Below are positions 8,307 to 17,789 of a stretch of 64,000 bases of DNA, in pieces; within the stretch, counting starts at the first letter, position 1, and each line of letters starts with the position of its first letter. The stretch is from assembly GCF_934746965.1 (NCBI RefSeq), contig NZ_CAKVFS010000001.1, forward strand, positions 1 through 64,000, written 5' to 3'. The translations under genes were made by a program, and so were the position numbers. The stretch comes from an uncultured Methanobrevibacter sp. (GTDB lineage Archaea; Methanobacteriota; Methanobacteria; Methanobacteriales; Methanobacteriaceae). The notes beneath the pieces were generated by a model that saw nothing but the letters and a program-made list of their open reading frames with translations, searched no databases and was not told where the DNA came from.

Positions 8307-9212
8307 TTGGAAAAACCACAATTGATTAATTTTATAGCTAAAGTGATGGAGGATTCAGGTTTTAAAATTTATAAGAATTTTAAAACTTCACAAAGAGTTA
8401 TAGATATTTATGCAATTCTACCTACAACAATGGGGGATTTTGGCGTAGTTGTAGCATGTAAAAATTATGATAGGGATTTTGAAGTTGGAGTAGATGTTTT
8501 AAAAGAAATGGAAGAAGCAGGTGAAAGTTTAAAAGCTTCTAAAGTAGCTGTTATTTCATCATCTAAATTCACTAATCAAGCTACTAATTATGCTCTTAGG
8601 AAAAATATTAAACTTGTTGATAGGGATAAATTAATTGAATTAGCTAAAAAATATCAGAATAAAACTGAAAATCAATCAACTTTAGATACTCAAAAAGAAA
8701 ATGAAGATGTTATTGAAGATTATTATGATTATTCTTATGATTCTGATGATATGGACTATTTGATGAGAAGACAGGATGAAGAAGATTTCATCTATAATTC
8801 AAATAGTTTATATCCTTATGATGATCATAGTCATTCTCATGGATTATTATCTAAATTAGGTGGACATAGTGAATCTAGACAAAGAGCAAGTTTAGCTCCT
8901 GTGAACTCATATTATTATGATTCCAGTCCATCATTTAATTTTGATTTTGTTGGAATTTTAACAAAGATATTAGCTAATCCTATAGCTGCTGTAATTTTAG
9001 TTGTACTTGTATCTTATGGATTATCCTATTTATTTGGTAATGTCCTTAAAGCAGGTGGAGGGGCAGGTGGTTTAGTTGAAATGCTTGCTGCACTAGCTAT
9101 GTCTTATGGATTAACTTACTTCTTTTCAGAAAGAAGTAAATTTTTCATCATTAGAGGAACTGTTATATTCTTTGTTTCTTTGATTATATTGATTATTTTA
9201 ATTTTTATTTAA
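8307..9212 (+). CDS. Mrr-like restriction-endonuclease-fold protein with membrane anchor
   Basis: A 301-residue protein. Residues 1-115 look like the Mrr/PD-(D/E)xK fold: Asp33 (RVIDIYAI), then VVVACKNYD at residues 47-55, then a helix and ISSSKFTNQA, as in Mrr proteins that cleave modified or foreign DNA. The usual E/Q two residues before the catalytic Lys52 is Ala50, so activity is uncertain. Residues 125-205 form an acidic, Tyr/Ser/His-rich linker. Three hydrophobic segments close the protein (about 215-240, 250-270, 278-301). TTG at 8307 is chosen because AGGTGG lies 4 bases upstream and no ATG fits. Its last 15 bases overlap the convergent gene at 9198. Confidence 0.75.
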   Translation: MEKPQLINFIAKVMEDSGFKIYKNFKTSQRVIDIYAILPTTMGDFGVVVACKNYDRDFEVGVDVLKEMEEAGESLKASKVAVISSSKFTNQATNYALRKNIKLVDRDKLIELAKKYQNKTENQSTLDTQKENEDVIEDYYDYSYDSDDMDYLMRRQDEEDFIYNSNSLYPYDDHSHSHGLLSKLGGHSESRQRASLAPVNSYYYDSSPSFNFDFVGILTKILANPIAAVILVVLVSYGLSYLFGNVLKAGGGAGGLVEMLAALAMSYGLTYFFSERSKFFIIRGTVIFFVSLIILIILIFI

Positions 9213-10289
9213 TTTAATATTTTTATAATTTAAAATAATGATAATAAAGCCTAACAGATATAAGAACCAAATCATAATGTCTGTTGGTCCTGTTTCAATC
9301 CAAATTAAAGTATGTGTTAAAATTATGGAATAGAAACTTATTCCAATCTCTTTTTTATATTTTCCAACTATATTAAGCATTTTTAAAAATATTCCCATTA
9401 AAAACATCTGTATCAAAACACCAATTAGTCCAAAATCAAGATATGCAGGTCCAAAGATTGTGGAAGTTATACAAACATTATCTGTAAGTACATATTGTCC
9501 TATAAATGTTCTTGGACTATCACTTGAGAATATCATAGATAGAATATGTCCATGTGTAGTGCCACCTAAATTTAAAATTCTCTGGAATACTTCCAGTGTA
9601 AATCCTGCTCTGTAAAATATTAATTCAAGAGGATTTAACATCCAATGTTGGCCTGCAATAGATTGGGATGCAATATATCCAATTGCAAGTAATCCAATTA
9701 CAATCAATCCTACAAATAAAATTCCTATTTTTTTATCTATTTTTCCAATATAATACATTGTAATAAGAACACTGGCTAATATTCCAAGTACTGATGTTCT
9801 GTATCCATTTAATCCAAATATTAAAGCTCCAATTAAAACTAAAATTAAATACCTTTTTTTATAATATTTAGCTATTAATATGTTTATTATGATTAAAAAT
9901 AAGGGATAAGCTATTCTCCAGATATTTGTGGTTGCATTTGATTTTAACACACTATTAAAAAGAGGAATTCCTCCAATAAATATCATATTTAATGATTGGA
10001 GAATAATAGCTAGTAATATAAGTATAATTAGTAATTTTTCACTAAAGAAATTATTTATCTCAGTATATGTCTTTGATTCTTCATGGTTTTCTATTGTAAA
10101 TTTAAATTTTACAATAATTATTCCAATTAAAAATACAAGTGTTCCAACTAAAACAGTACCTATTGTCTGGATACTTAATGGATATTCAAAACGATAATTA
10201 AATGATCCAATATATCCCATTGTCAAAAATATTACAATTGCTAATGCTACAATATATGGTGAGAAAAAATCGAAGTTTTTCAATTTCAT
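9198..10289 (-). CDS. Oligosaccharide repeat-unit polymerase-like membrane protein
   Basis: A 363-residue integral membrane protein with about 10-11 hydrophobic segments and a large extracytoplasmic loop (around residues 205-265) with Arg and His residues, the layout of Wzy/O-antigen polymerases. Related archaeal proteins are labelled oligosaccharide repeat unit polymerase. A role in surface glycan assembly is inferred from topology. It starts 5 bases after the a,c-diamide synthase gene on the same strand, so the two are co-transcribed although no functional link is known. Confidence 0.6.
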   Translation of the reverse strand: MKLKNFDFFSPYIVALAIVIFLTMGYIGSFNYRFEYPLSIQTIGTVLVGTLVFLIGIIIVKFKFTIENHEESKTYTEINNFFSEKLLIILILLAIILQSLNMIFIGGIPLFNSVLKSNATTNIWRIAYPLFLIIINILIAKYYKKRYLILVLIGALIFGLNGYRTSVLGILASVLITMYYIGKIDKKIGILFVGLIVIGLLAIGYIASQSIAGQHWMLNPLELIFYRAGFTLEVFQRILNLGGTTHGHILSMIFSSDSPRTFIGQYVLTDNVCITSTIFGPAYLDFGLIGVLIQMFLMGIFLKMLNIVGKYKKEIGISFYSIILTHTLIWIETGPTDIMIWFLYLLGFIIIILNYKNIKLNKN

Positions 10290-10294
10290 AAAAC

Positions 10295-11650
10295 TTATCC
10301 TCCAATTTCTTTTGCAGAAATAGCTAAATTACATCCAAAGTTAGGCATAGCGGCTACATGTGTATGAACATAACTTGCAAGTGTATTTCCATCTATAAAT
10401 CCGTCCTGATTGTTATAAGAACCTTTTCCTCTTAAAATATTAAATGCTAATTTGTGTTGTATGTTGGAATCATCTACTAAAACTTTTGAATAATGGAATT
10501 CATGTCCATTAAATTTTTCCCCTTTTTTAGAAATTATATTGTCTTGTTTAACTTCTGCTATAGTATATTTTAATGCTTGAACTTTATTAGTTAAAATAGA
10601 TTTGTAGGGGTAAATGGATACTTGTTTATCTTCATGAATTGAATTCATAAGGTACATTAAACCTCCACATTCTGCGAAAATAGGTCTATTTTCAACATGG
10701 AACTGTTTTATTTGTTTTAAGATATTCGTATTTTTAGATAATTCTTTAGAAAATAATTCTGGATATCCTCCACCAATATATAATCCGTCAACATCTGGTA
10801 GGGATTCATCTTTTAAAGGTGAGAAATATTCAATTTTACAGTTATTAGCTTCTAATGATTCAATATTTTCTTTATAATAGAAATTGAACACTTCATCGTA
10901 AGCTACTCCAATTTTTACTTTTTGTTTATTTAATTTATTCCAAATAGGTTCTCTTGGAGAAGTTAATTTTGGTGCTTCTTTAGCTATTTCAATTAATCTG
11001 TCTAAATCAATTGATTCTTTTATTATATTTGACCAAAGGTCAATAAATGTTAATGAATTTTCTCGTTCAACAGCAGGAACAAGACCTAAATGTCTTTGTT
11101 CAATGGATATGGAATCATCACGAGTAATTCCACCAATTACTTCAACACCAGTAAGTTCTTCAATAGATTTTTTGGTTTTTAAGTAATGAGCGTTATTTTT
11201 TACCTTATTTAAAATAACTCCAGCTATATTAATTTCGCTGTCAAGTGCTTTAAATCCTAAAACTAAAGCAGCAGCACTTTTTACCAAACTTCTAGAATTA
11301 ATAATTAAAATAACAGGAGCATTTAAAGCTTTAGCTATTGATGCAGTACTTCCAATATCATTTATAGAGTCAATACCTTCATAAAGTCCACGAACACCTT
11401 CTATAATTGCTATGTCTTTAGTTTCCATAGCTTTTAAAAAAGCATCTCTTACTTGACCTTCTTTCATAAAGAATGAATCAAGGTTTCTAGAGGTATTTCC
11501 AGTAGCTAATGTATGGTATGTAGGATCAATGTAATCTGGACCTACTTTAAATGGTTGAACATTATATTCTTCGCTTAATGCTTTCATAATTCCAGTAGAT
11601 ATTGTTGTTTTTCCAACTGCACTACCTGTTCCTGCTAATATAATTCTCAT
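10295..11650 (-). CDS. cfbB: Cobyrinate / Ni-sirohydrochlorin a,c-diamide synthase
   Basis: ATP- and glutamine-dependent amidation of the a and c side chains of a tetrapyrrole. Residues 1-190 form the dethiobiotin-synthetase-like domain with P-loop GTGSAVGKTT (7-16). The C-terminal half is a type 1 glutamine amidotransferase with nucleophile Cys in FAECGGLMYLM (near residue 330) and HEFHYS. The family's 451 residues fit CbiA and CfbB equally. In methanogens this enzyme makes the F430 precursor for methyl-CoM reductase and may also serve cobamide synthesis; the sequence does not separate the roles. It is the first gene of a two-gene operon with the polymerase-like gene. Confidence 0.9.
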   Translation of the reverse strand: MRIILAGTGSAVGKTTISTGIMKALSEEYNVQPFKVGPDYIDPTYHTLATGNTSRNLDSFFMKEGQVRDAFLKAMETKDIAIIEGVRGLYEGIDSINDIGSTASIAKALNAPVILIINSRSLVKSAAALVLGFKALDSEINIAGVILNKVKNNAHYLKTKKSIEELTGVEVIGGITRDDSISIEQRHLGLVPAVERENSLTFIDLWSNIIKESIDLDRLIEIAKEAPKLTSPREPIWNKLNKQKVKIGVAYDEVFNFYYKENIESLEANNCKIEYFSPLKDESLPDVDGLYIGGGYPELFSKELSKNTNILKQIKQFHVENRPIFAECGGLMYLMNSIHEDKQVSIYPYKSILTNKVQALKYTIAEVKQDNIISKKGEKFNGHEFHYSKVLVDDSNIQHKLAFNILRGKGSYNNQDGFIDGNTLASYVHTHVAAMPNFGCNLAISAKEIGG

Positions 11651-11750
11651 AATACTATTTTATGTTATGTTGTGATATAATTATTTATCGTATAATATGT
11701 TTTATATAAGATAATCAATATAATTTAAATTAATATATTATGGTGGTTAA

Positions 11751-13580
11751 ATGAGAATACTACTTATTCATTCTGATTATTTAAATTACAATGTAAAAAA
11801 CAAAACACCTGTAGCTGAAGAAATTGAAGATGCTAAAAAACAAGGAGCATTTGATGAATCTTTAGTTGTATTTACAGCTGTTGAAAAAGATGACGAAAAA
11901 AATCCACAAGGAATTGTTAAAAATTTAGTTAAAGAAGTTATTAAGACTAATGATCAAGTTAAAGCTGAAAATATAGTTCTATATCCATATGCTCATTTAT
12001 CTTCTTCTTTAAGTTCACCAAAATTAGCTGTTCAAGTATTAAAAGATGCTGAAGAAGCTTTAGTTGAAGAAGGATTAAATGTTAAAAGAGTACCATTTGG
12101 CTGGTATAAAGCATTTGAAATTTCTTGTAAAGGACATCCATTAAGTGAACTTTCAAGAACTATCACTGCTGAAGAAGCAGAAGAAACAGAAGAAGTTGAA
12201 AAGAAACCTTCTTCCTGGTCTATTCTTGATGGAGATAAAGTTCTTGATATTGATACTTTTAAATTTGAAAATGATCAATTAGAAAAACTTGTTAATTATG
12301 AACTTGGCAGAGGTGCTTCTGATGAAGGTGAACCTCCTCATGTTAAATTAATGAGAGAAAAAGAATTATGTGATTATGAAAGCGCATCTGATGTTGGAAA
12401 TCTTAAATGGTTCCCAAAAGGACGTTTAGTTCGTGATTTACTTGCTGATTATGTTTATAATTTAGTTGTAGATCAAGGAGCAATGCCTATTGAAACTCCA
12501 ATTTTCTATGATTTAGACAATGAAGCTATCAATGTTCATGCAGCTAAATTTGGAGAAAGACAATATAGAACTGACACTAAGAAAAATTTAATGCTTAGAT
12601 TTGCATGTTGTTTCGGTGCATTTAGAGTAATGGCTGATCCATTTATCACATGGAAAAACTTACCCGCAAAACTCTATGAATTATCTACTTACAGTTTCCG
12701 TTTTGAGAAAAAAGGAGAAGTTGTAGGTCTTAAAAGATTAAGAGCATTTACTATGCCTGATTTCCATAGTTTCTGTGCTGATATGGATAGTACTTTAGAA
12801 GAATTCTCAAAACAAACTGATATGTGTATTCAAACTGGTTTGGATTTAGATGTTAATTATGAGGTAATTTTCAGAGCTACTAAAGACTTCTATGATGAAA
12901 ACAAAGAATGGATGTATAGTATTGGTAAAAAAATAGGTAAACCAGTATTACTTGAAATTTTACCTGAAAGAAAACATTATTGGTCTTGTAAAGTTGACTT
13001 TGCAGCTATTGATTACTTAGGAAGACCAATTGAAAACCCTACTGTTCAAATAGATGTTGAAAGTGGTAAAAGATTTGATATTACTTATCTTGGAGAAGAT
13101 GGAAAAGAACATAATCCAACTATTCTTCACTGTAGCCCAACTGGAAGTATAGAAAGAGTTATCTGCAGTTTACTTGAAAAAACAGCTATTGAAATAAACG
13201 AAAAAGCTCCTATGTTACCTACATGGTTAAGTCCAATTGAAGTAAGGATCATAACTGTTGGTGAAGATCACAAAGAATTTGCTAATGAATTATATGATAA
13301 AATCAATGCTGAAAATATTCGTGTAGATATAGATGACAGAGATGAAAGTGTTGGTAAAAAAATTAGAAATGCAGCTACTGAATGGATTCCTTACATATTC
13401 GTCGTTGGAGACAATGAAAAAGAATCTGGTGTATTCTCTGTAACAGTTCGTGAAACTGGTGAAAAAGTTGACATGACTGTTGATGAATTAATTAAAGAAG
13501 TACTTGATAAAACTAAAGGAATGCCTTACAGAGGTTTACCTTTACCAAAAGATATTTCTACAAGGATTAATTTCCAATAA
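11751..13580 (+). CDS. thrS: Threonyl-tRNA synthetase, archaeal type
   Basis: Charges tRNA-Thr. The 609 residues divide into an N-terminal archaeal editing domain related to D-aminoacyl-tRNA deacylase (about 1-145, starting MRILLIHSDYLNYNV), a class II catalytic core (about 195-490: motif 2 region around YSFRFEKKGEVVGLKRLRAF, motif 3 GSIERVICSLLE) and an anticodon-binding domain (about 500-609). The bacterial TGS domain is absent, as expected for archaea. A GGTGG ribosome binding site precedes ATG 11751. It diverges from cfbB with about 100 AT-rich bases between. Confidence 0.97.
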   Translation: MRILLIHSDYLNYNVKNKTPVAEEIEDAKKQGAFDESLVVFTAVEKDDEKNPQGIVKNLVKEVIKTNDQVKAENIVLYPYAHLSSSLSSPKLAVQVLKDAEEALVEEGLNVKRVPFGWYKAFEISCKGHPLSELSRTITAEEAEETEEVEKKPSSWSILDGDKVLDIDTFKFENDQLEKLVNYELGRGASDEGEPPHVKLMREKELCDYESASDVGNLKWFPKGRLVRDLLADYVYNLVVDQGAMPIETPIFYDLDNEAINVHAAKFGERQYRTDTKKNLMLRFACCFGAFRVMADPFITWKNLPAKLYELSTYSFRFEKKGEVVGLKRLRAFTMPDFHSFCADMDSTLEEFSKQTDMCIQTGLDLDVNYEVIFRATKDFYDENKEWMYSIGKKIGKPVLLEILPERKHYWSCKVDFAAIDYLGRPIENPTVQIDVESGKRFDITYLGEDGKEHNPTILHCSPTGSIERVICSLLEKTAIEINEKAPMLPTWLSPIEVRIITVGEDHKEFANELYDKINAENIRVDIDDRDESVGKKIRNAATEWIPYIFVVGDNEKESGVFSVTVRETGEKVDMTVDELIKEVLDKTKGMPYRGLPLPKDISTRINFQ

Positions 13581-13600
13581 ATCTTTTTTTTAACTGTAAG

Positions 13601-13631
13601 TAGATATGTAACATATAAATTCACATATCTA
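13601..13631 (+). terminator. Inverted repeat after thrS
   Basis: 9-base arms TAGATATGT (13601-13609) and ACATATCTA (13623-13631) with a 13-base loop, followed by TATTTCTTTTTTC. A first T8 tract lies earlier at 13583-13590. Probably a transcription end; since it is also about 130 bases before fae-hps, an operator is possible. Confidence 0.45.
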
Positions 13632-13759
13632 TATTTCTTTTTTCATCTATTTTGTTTTTTTTAAGTTATCATTGTCAATAATTTGTTTTTAGTAGTTAGC
13701 TTTATTTAATTAAAAAAATATAATTATATACTGTATATAATATATGGAGGAACTATTTA

Positions 13760-14986
13760 ATGTACAATATAGGAGAAGCTCTTATTGGTGATGGAAACGA
13801 GTTAGCTCATATTGATTTAATAATCGGTGAAAAAGAAGGACCTGTAGGTCAAGCTTTTGCAAACGGATTATCAAATTTATCTGTTGGCCACACTCCATTG
13901 ACCACTGTAATTAGACCAAACTTAATGACTAAACCAGCAACTTTAATTATTCCTAAAGTTACTGTTGGAGATTTAGACGATGCTGCTAAAGTATTTGGAC
14001 CTGCACAAACTGCTGTTGGTAGAGCAGTAGCTGATGCAGTAGAAGAAGGATACATTCCAAAAGATATTGTTGAAGATATCGTAATTAATGTAAGTGTATT
14101 CATTGATCCTTCTGCAAAAAATTATAGGAAAATATATCAATACAACTATGGAGCAACTAAATTAGCTATTAGAAGAGCTATGGAAGGTTACCCATCTATT
14201 GATAAAGTACTTGCAGAAAAAGACCGTGGAACTCACCCAATCATGGGCTTCAGAGTACAAAAACTTTGGTCTCCACCTTATTTACAAGTTGCACTTGACT
14301 TAGATAACTTAGATGCTATGGAAAGAATCATTGATGATTTACCTGACAAAGAAAGAGTTCTTATCGAAGCTGGAACTCCTCTTGTTAAAAAATTCGGTGT
14401 CGGTGTTGTTGGAAAAATTAGGGAATTACGTCCAAGTGCATTCATCATAGCTGACTTAAAAACTTTAGATGTTGGTAGGGTAGAAATTAAAATGGCTGCA
14501 GATGAAACTGCAGATGCAGTAGCTATTTCTGGTCTTGGAACTATTGAATCTATTAAGAAAGCTATTCATGAAACTCAAAAACAAGGTATTTACTCAATCC
14601 TTGATATGATGAATGTAGCTGACTTTGAAGAAAAATTATCTGCTCTTCCTGATGACTTAAAACCTGATATAGTTTTATTACACAGAAATGTTGATTTAGA
14701 AACTTATAAAGCTGAAAAAGGTGAAGATACTAGTGAAATGACCGAATGGGGTAACATTAAATCTATTAAAAAACTCATCGGTGATGGTTTAGTTGCAGTA
14801 GCTGGAGGAATTACTCCTAACAAAGTAGAAGAAGCTACTTCAAAAGGTGCAGATATCATTATTGCAGGTAGATATATTATTGGTTCTAGAGATGTAAGAA
14901 GGGCTGCTGAAGACTTCTTAGCACACTTCCCTCAAGACCCAGATAGTATGAGACTTGCACTTGATGAAGACGAACAAGTAAATTAA
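13760..14986 (+). CDS. fae-hps: Bifunctional formaldehyde-activating enzyme / 3-hexulose-6-phosphate synthase
   Basis: The 408-residue fusion has Fae at residues 1-165, with the conserved His17 (ELAHIDLIIG), which condenses formaldehyde with tetrahydromethanopterin. Hps is at about 170-395, a TIM-barrel decarboxylase relative (FIIADLKTLDVG, AVAGGITP near the end), which interconverts ribulose 5-phosphate plus formaldehyde with hexulose 6-phosphate. In methanogens lacking the oxidative pentose pathway the pair runs towards ribulose phosphate and captures the released formaldehyde. A TGGAGG ribosome binding site 9 bases before ATG 13760 fixes the start. C-rich codon choice suggests high expression. 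Confidence 0.96.
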   Translation: MYNIGEALIGDGNELAHIDLIIGEKEGPVGQAFANGLSNLSVGHTPLTTVIRPNLMTKPATLIIPKVTVGDLDDAAKVFGPAQTAVGRAVADAVEEGYIPKDIVEDIVINVSVFIDPSAKNYRKIYQYNYGATKLAIRRAMEGYPSIDKVLAEKDRGTHPIMGFRVQKLWSPPYLQVALDLDNLDAMERIIDDLPDKERVLIEAGTPLVKKFGVGVVGKIRELRPSAFIIADLKTLDVGRVEIKMAADETADAVAISGLGTIESIKKAIHETQKQGIYSILDMMNVADFEEKLSALPDDLKPDIVLLHRNVDLETYKAEKGEDTSEMTEWGNIKSIKKLIGDGLVAVAGGITPNKVEEATSKGADIIIAGRYIIGSRDVRRAAEDFLAHFPQDPDSMRLALDEDEQVN

Positions 14987-15003
14987 ATCTTTTGATTTAA
15001 TTT
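14980..15003 (+). terminator. Hairpin and T-run after fae-hps
   Basis: 10-base arms AAATTAAATC (14980-14989) and GATTTAATTT (14994-15003) with a 4-base loop, followed by ATTCTTTTTTTTT. It lies between fae-hps and the zinc-ribbon gene only about 27 bases downstream, so it may attenuate rather than block read-through. Confidence 0.6.
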
Positions 15004-15029
15004 ATTCTTTTTTTTAAAGGAGATTAATA

Positions 15030-15308
15030 ATGGGATTTTGTAATTCTTGTGGTAGACCAATTGTAAAAGCAGATTATGGTACTAATAAAGATGGTAGTTT
15101 AAATGAAGACTATTGTAAAGACTGTTTCCAAAATGGTGAATTTACAGAACCTGATATAACTCTTGAAGAAATGATTACAAGAAAAACAAAAGAAATGATG
15201 GAAAAAAATCCAAGATTACCTGAAAATCAAGCTACTGGTATTACAGTTGGATTTATCCCTGGTTTAAAAAGATGGTGTCCAGAAGAATTTTGGGATGATG
15301 AATTTTAA
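15030..15308 (+). CDS. Small zinc-ribbon protein
   Basis: A 92-residue protein. Its N-terminal half holds one zinc ribbon with ligands Cys4, Cys7, Cys29 and Cys32 (CNSCGRPI, YCKDC), of the type seen in a putative zinc-ribbon domain family of bacteria and archaea. The rest (FIPGLKRWCPEEFWDDEF) is acidic and aromatic and has no function I can name. An AAAGGAGATT ribosome binding site precedes ATG 15030. It overlaps the convergent coiled-coil gene by 4 bases at the stops. Confidence 0.8.
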   Translation: MGFCNSCGRPIVKADYGTNKDGSLNEDYCKDCFQNGEFTEPDITLEEMITRKTKEMMEKNPRLPENQATGITVGFIPGLKRWCPEEFWDDEF

Positions 15309-16066
15309 TCTGTTTTTAAAATAAATTCCTTAATTTTATTAGCTATATATTCATCATGACTTTTATGTGATTTAAGTAAATAATTTTCTTCTTCTACTTT
15401 ATTATATTTATCAACTAATTCATTGTATTCTTCATACATGTTTTTAAGTTCTTTTTCTAAGTTTTCATTAGTTTCAAACATGTTTGCATAGCTAGTTTTA
15501 GTATTAAGATTTTCCTGTTTCAAATTATTATACTTATTGCTTATTCTTTCGTAACTGTCTTTAATACTTTTATTTTCATCTTTGATATAAGAACATTTGT
15601 TTTTAAGATTGTTATTTTCCTCTTTAATACTTGTAAATTTAGTTTTGATGTTTTCAGTTTCCTGTTTAATATTTACAAATTTGGTTTTGAGGTTTTCGTT
15701 TTCTTCAATTAATTTAGAGTGTTTTTCTTTTAAACTTTCTAATTCTTTAAGATTTAATAATAACTGTTCGTTTTCTTGTTTAAGTAAGTTAATTTCATTG
15801 AAGTCTACTTTTGGAGTGTTTTTTAATTCTGTAAGATACAGGTAATTAGCTATTTCCAGAGCACTAACTTTATCTTCTAAATTTTTGAAATTTTCAATTT
15901 CATCATGAGGAATAATTAAAACTTCTTCTTTATCTTCATAAATGTCGTCTTGTTTAGGTATTGTAATTTGAATTTGTTTTGTTGTATATTTTTTCTTTTC
16001 ACCATTTTTAAGAGTCCTATTGTATTCTCTAGAGTATTTTTTTACAACACCTTTTCCAGTTTTCAT
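15305..16066 (-). CDS. Coiled-coil protein with 14-residue repeats, unknown function
   Basis: I do not recognise a family. Residues 1-75 are basic and then mixed (MKTGKGVVKKYSREYNRTL) and may form a small beta domain. From about residue 75 to 245 it is one long coiled coil. Residues about 120-200 repeat with a 14-residue period (NLKTKFVNIKQETE, NIKTKFTSIKEENN, NLKNKCSYIKDENK), twice the heptad. No signal peptide or membrane segment is seen, so it is probably cytoplasmic. It is transcribed on its own. Confidence 0.75.
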   Translation of the reverse strand: MKTGKGVVKKYSREYNRTLKNGEKKKYTTKQIQITIPKQDDIYEDKEEVLIIPHDEIENFKNLEDKVSALEIANYLYLTELKNTPKVDFNEINLLKQENEQLLLNLKELESLKEKHSKLIEENENLKTKFVNIKQETENIKTKFTSIKEENNNLKNKCSYIKDENKSIKDSYERISNKYNNLKQENLNTKTSYANMFETNENLEKELKNMYEEYNELVDKYNKVEEENYLLKSHKSHDEYIANKIKEFILKTD

Positions 16067-16105
16067 ATTTTATTCCTCAGTAATTAATATTATTCATTAT
16101 ATTGT

Positions 16106-17653
16106 TTAGTTATTATATTTTTTTCTAAGCTTTTCATCTTGTAATGTTAATGTTAAACCTAAACCGATTACTAGTAGAATTGTTGTAACATCCATTACTA
16201 ACTTCATAGCATCTTTTAAAATAGTATTTACAATTTTTTCAGTTAAACTATTTTCATGTTTTAATTCGGTTGTGTTTACATGTCCTAATTTTTCAAGATA
16301 TTCTCCACTGTGGTCTATAAAATTATCATTTTCTAAATATTGTGGTGCATAGGTATCTATTGCATCGTGAAGTCCTCCAAATGCTCCAATTATAAGAATA
16401 CAACCAATTATAGCTGTACCCATTGATGTTCCTAATGTTTGGCTGGTTGTAATAAGTCCAGATGCAGTACTTTGTTTTTCTTCAGGGGTAGTATTAAGTG
16501 ATATGTCTACTCCAAGTGAAATAACTAATCCTAATCCTAATCCGAAGATTGTTAATCCTGGAGCTATGTCCATAAAATGAGTATTTAATCCAAATTGGTA
16601 TTTAAGTAAAAATGTAGATCCTATTGCGATTATAAATCCAATAATCATTATAATCTTATGGTTAAATTTCATAGCTAATTTTGGAGCTAATATTGCAGTT
16701 ATTAATAATCCTACAGTTGCAGGGAGTAAATTTAACCCAGTTTTAAAAGCACTTAAATGCAATACACTTTGTAAGAATATGGACACTGCAAATACAGCAC
16801 CTCCTAATGCTAAATTAGTTATTAAACGTATACTCATTCCTGCTCTTAAATTATGATTTTTAAGTAGACTAATATCTACTAAAGGAGTTTTACCTTTTTT
16901 CTTTTGTTTATTTTCATATATTCCAAAGCTTACAAGTAAAATAGCTGATATTACAATTAATACTAAAGTTGTTAAGTAGTGATGTTTTAAACAGAGTATT
17001 CCTAAAACAAGGACTATCAAACCACTTACACATAGGATGGATCCGATTATATCAAAGTCTTTTCTGGTAAGGTAAGGTTTAAAGTTTTTAATTTTTGATG
17101 AGAATGCAAATATAAATATAACTATTAACAGTTCGATTACAAATCCGTATCTCCAACTTAAAAAGGTAGTTACAACCCCTCCAAATAATGGTCCAATAGC
17201 TGCAGCTATTCCTGCAATTGCACTACTGATTGCTAATGCAAAAGTACGTTTATCTTCTTTATAAGTTCCACTAATGATGGAAATTGTAGCAGGAGTCATT
17301 AATGCACCACCTAATCCTTCAAGTAAGGACCAGCCAATAAATAAAGTAATTGCATTTTGACTTAAGGATGCAATTAATGCTCCAATCCCATAAATCAATG
17401 CACCAATTAAGAATATTTTTTTCTTCCCGACTATGTCTTGTAATTTAGATCCTACTAACATTAATGATGCAGTAATCAATGTATAAAAACAGATAATTAT
17501 TTGTATTGTACTTAAAGAAGTGTTTAGGTCTACTACCAGTTGCGAAATACTTACATTCATAAAAGTTGAATCTAAGGTTATTATAAAAGAGGCTAATGCC
17601 ACCAATATAAGTGGGAGCCATGAAGTTTCATTTTTTGTAATAGTTCTCACCAA
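16106..17653 (-). CDS. MFS multidrug efflux transporter, 14-TM (DHA2) type
   Basis: The 515-residue length and about 14 hydrophobic segments fit the EmrB/QacA branch of the major facilitator superfamily, proton-driven drug exporters. Marks are the N-terminal motif LDSTFMNVSISQLV (residues about 28-41), GSKLQDIVGKKKIFLIG in the loop after helix 2, and the helix-5 motif GIAAAIGPLFGGVVT. Substrate unknown. It diverges from the flavoprotein gene at 17790. Confidence 0.9.
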   Translation of the reverse strand: MVRTITKNETSWLPLILVALASFIITLDSTFMNVSISQLVVDLNTSLSTIQIIICFYTLITASLMLVGSKLQDIVGKKKIFLIGALIYGIGALIASLSQNAITLFIGWSLLEGLGGALMTPATISIISGTYKEDKRTFALAISSAIAGIAAAIGPLFGGVVTTFLSWRYGFVIELLIVIFIFAFSSKIKNFKPYLTRKDFDIIGSILCVSGLIVLVLGILCLKHHYLTTLVLIVISAILLVSFGIYENKQKKKGKTPLVDISLLKNHNLRAGMSIRLITNLALGGAVFAVSIFLQSVLHLSAFKTGLNLLPATVGLLITAILAPKLAMKFNHKIIMIIGFIIAIGSTFLLKYQFGLNTHFMDIAPGLTIFGLGLGLVISLGVDISLNTTPEEKQSTASGLITTSQTLGTSMGTAIIGCILIIGAFGGLHDAIDTYAPQYLENDNFIDHSGEYLEKLGHVNTTELKHENSLTEKIVNTILKDAMKLVMDVTTILLVIGLGLTLTLQDEKLRKKYNN

Positions 17654-17789
17654 AATTAAATTTTATATATTTACAAATTTATTTAAACTATTTAATTAAT
17701 TTTTCAGTTTTCTTTTTAATTAAAACAAAAGATTAAAAAGATTGATAAATAAAATTATCTCTAAATTATAAATTTGGTGGAGTGTTAAA

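Noticed and set aside
1..9212. Functional pairing of the Mrr-like protein with the hsdS copy as one restriction system
   Set aside because: They are 7.6 kb apart with metabolic genes between, and Mrr-like proteins do not use HsdS.
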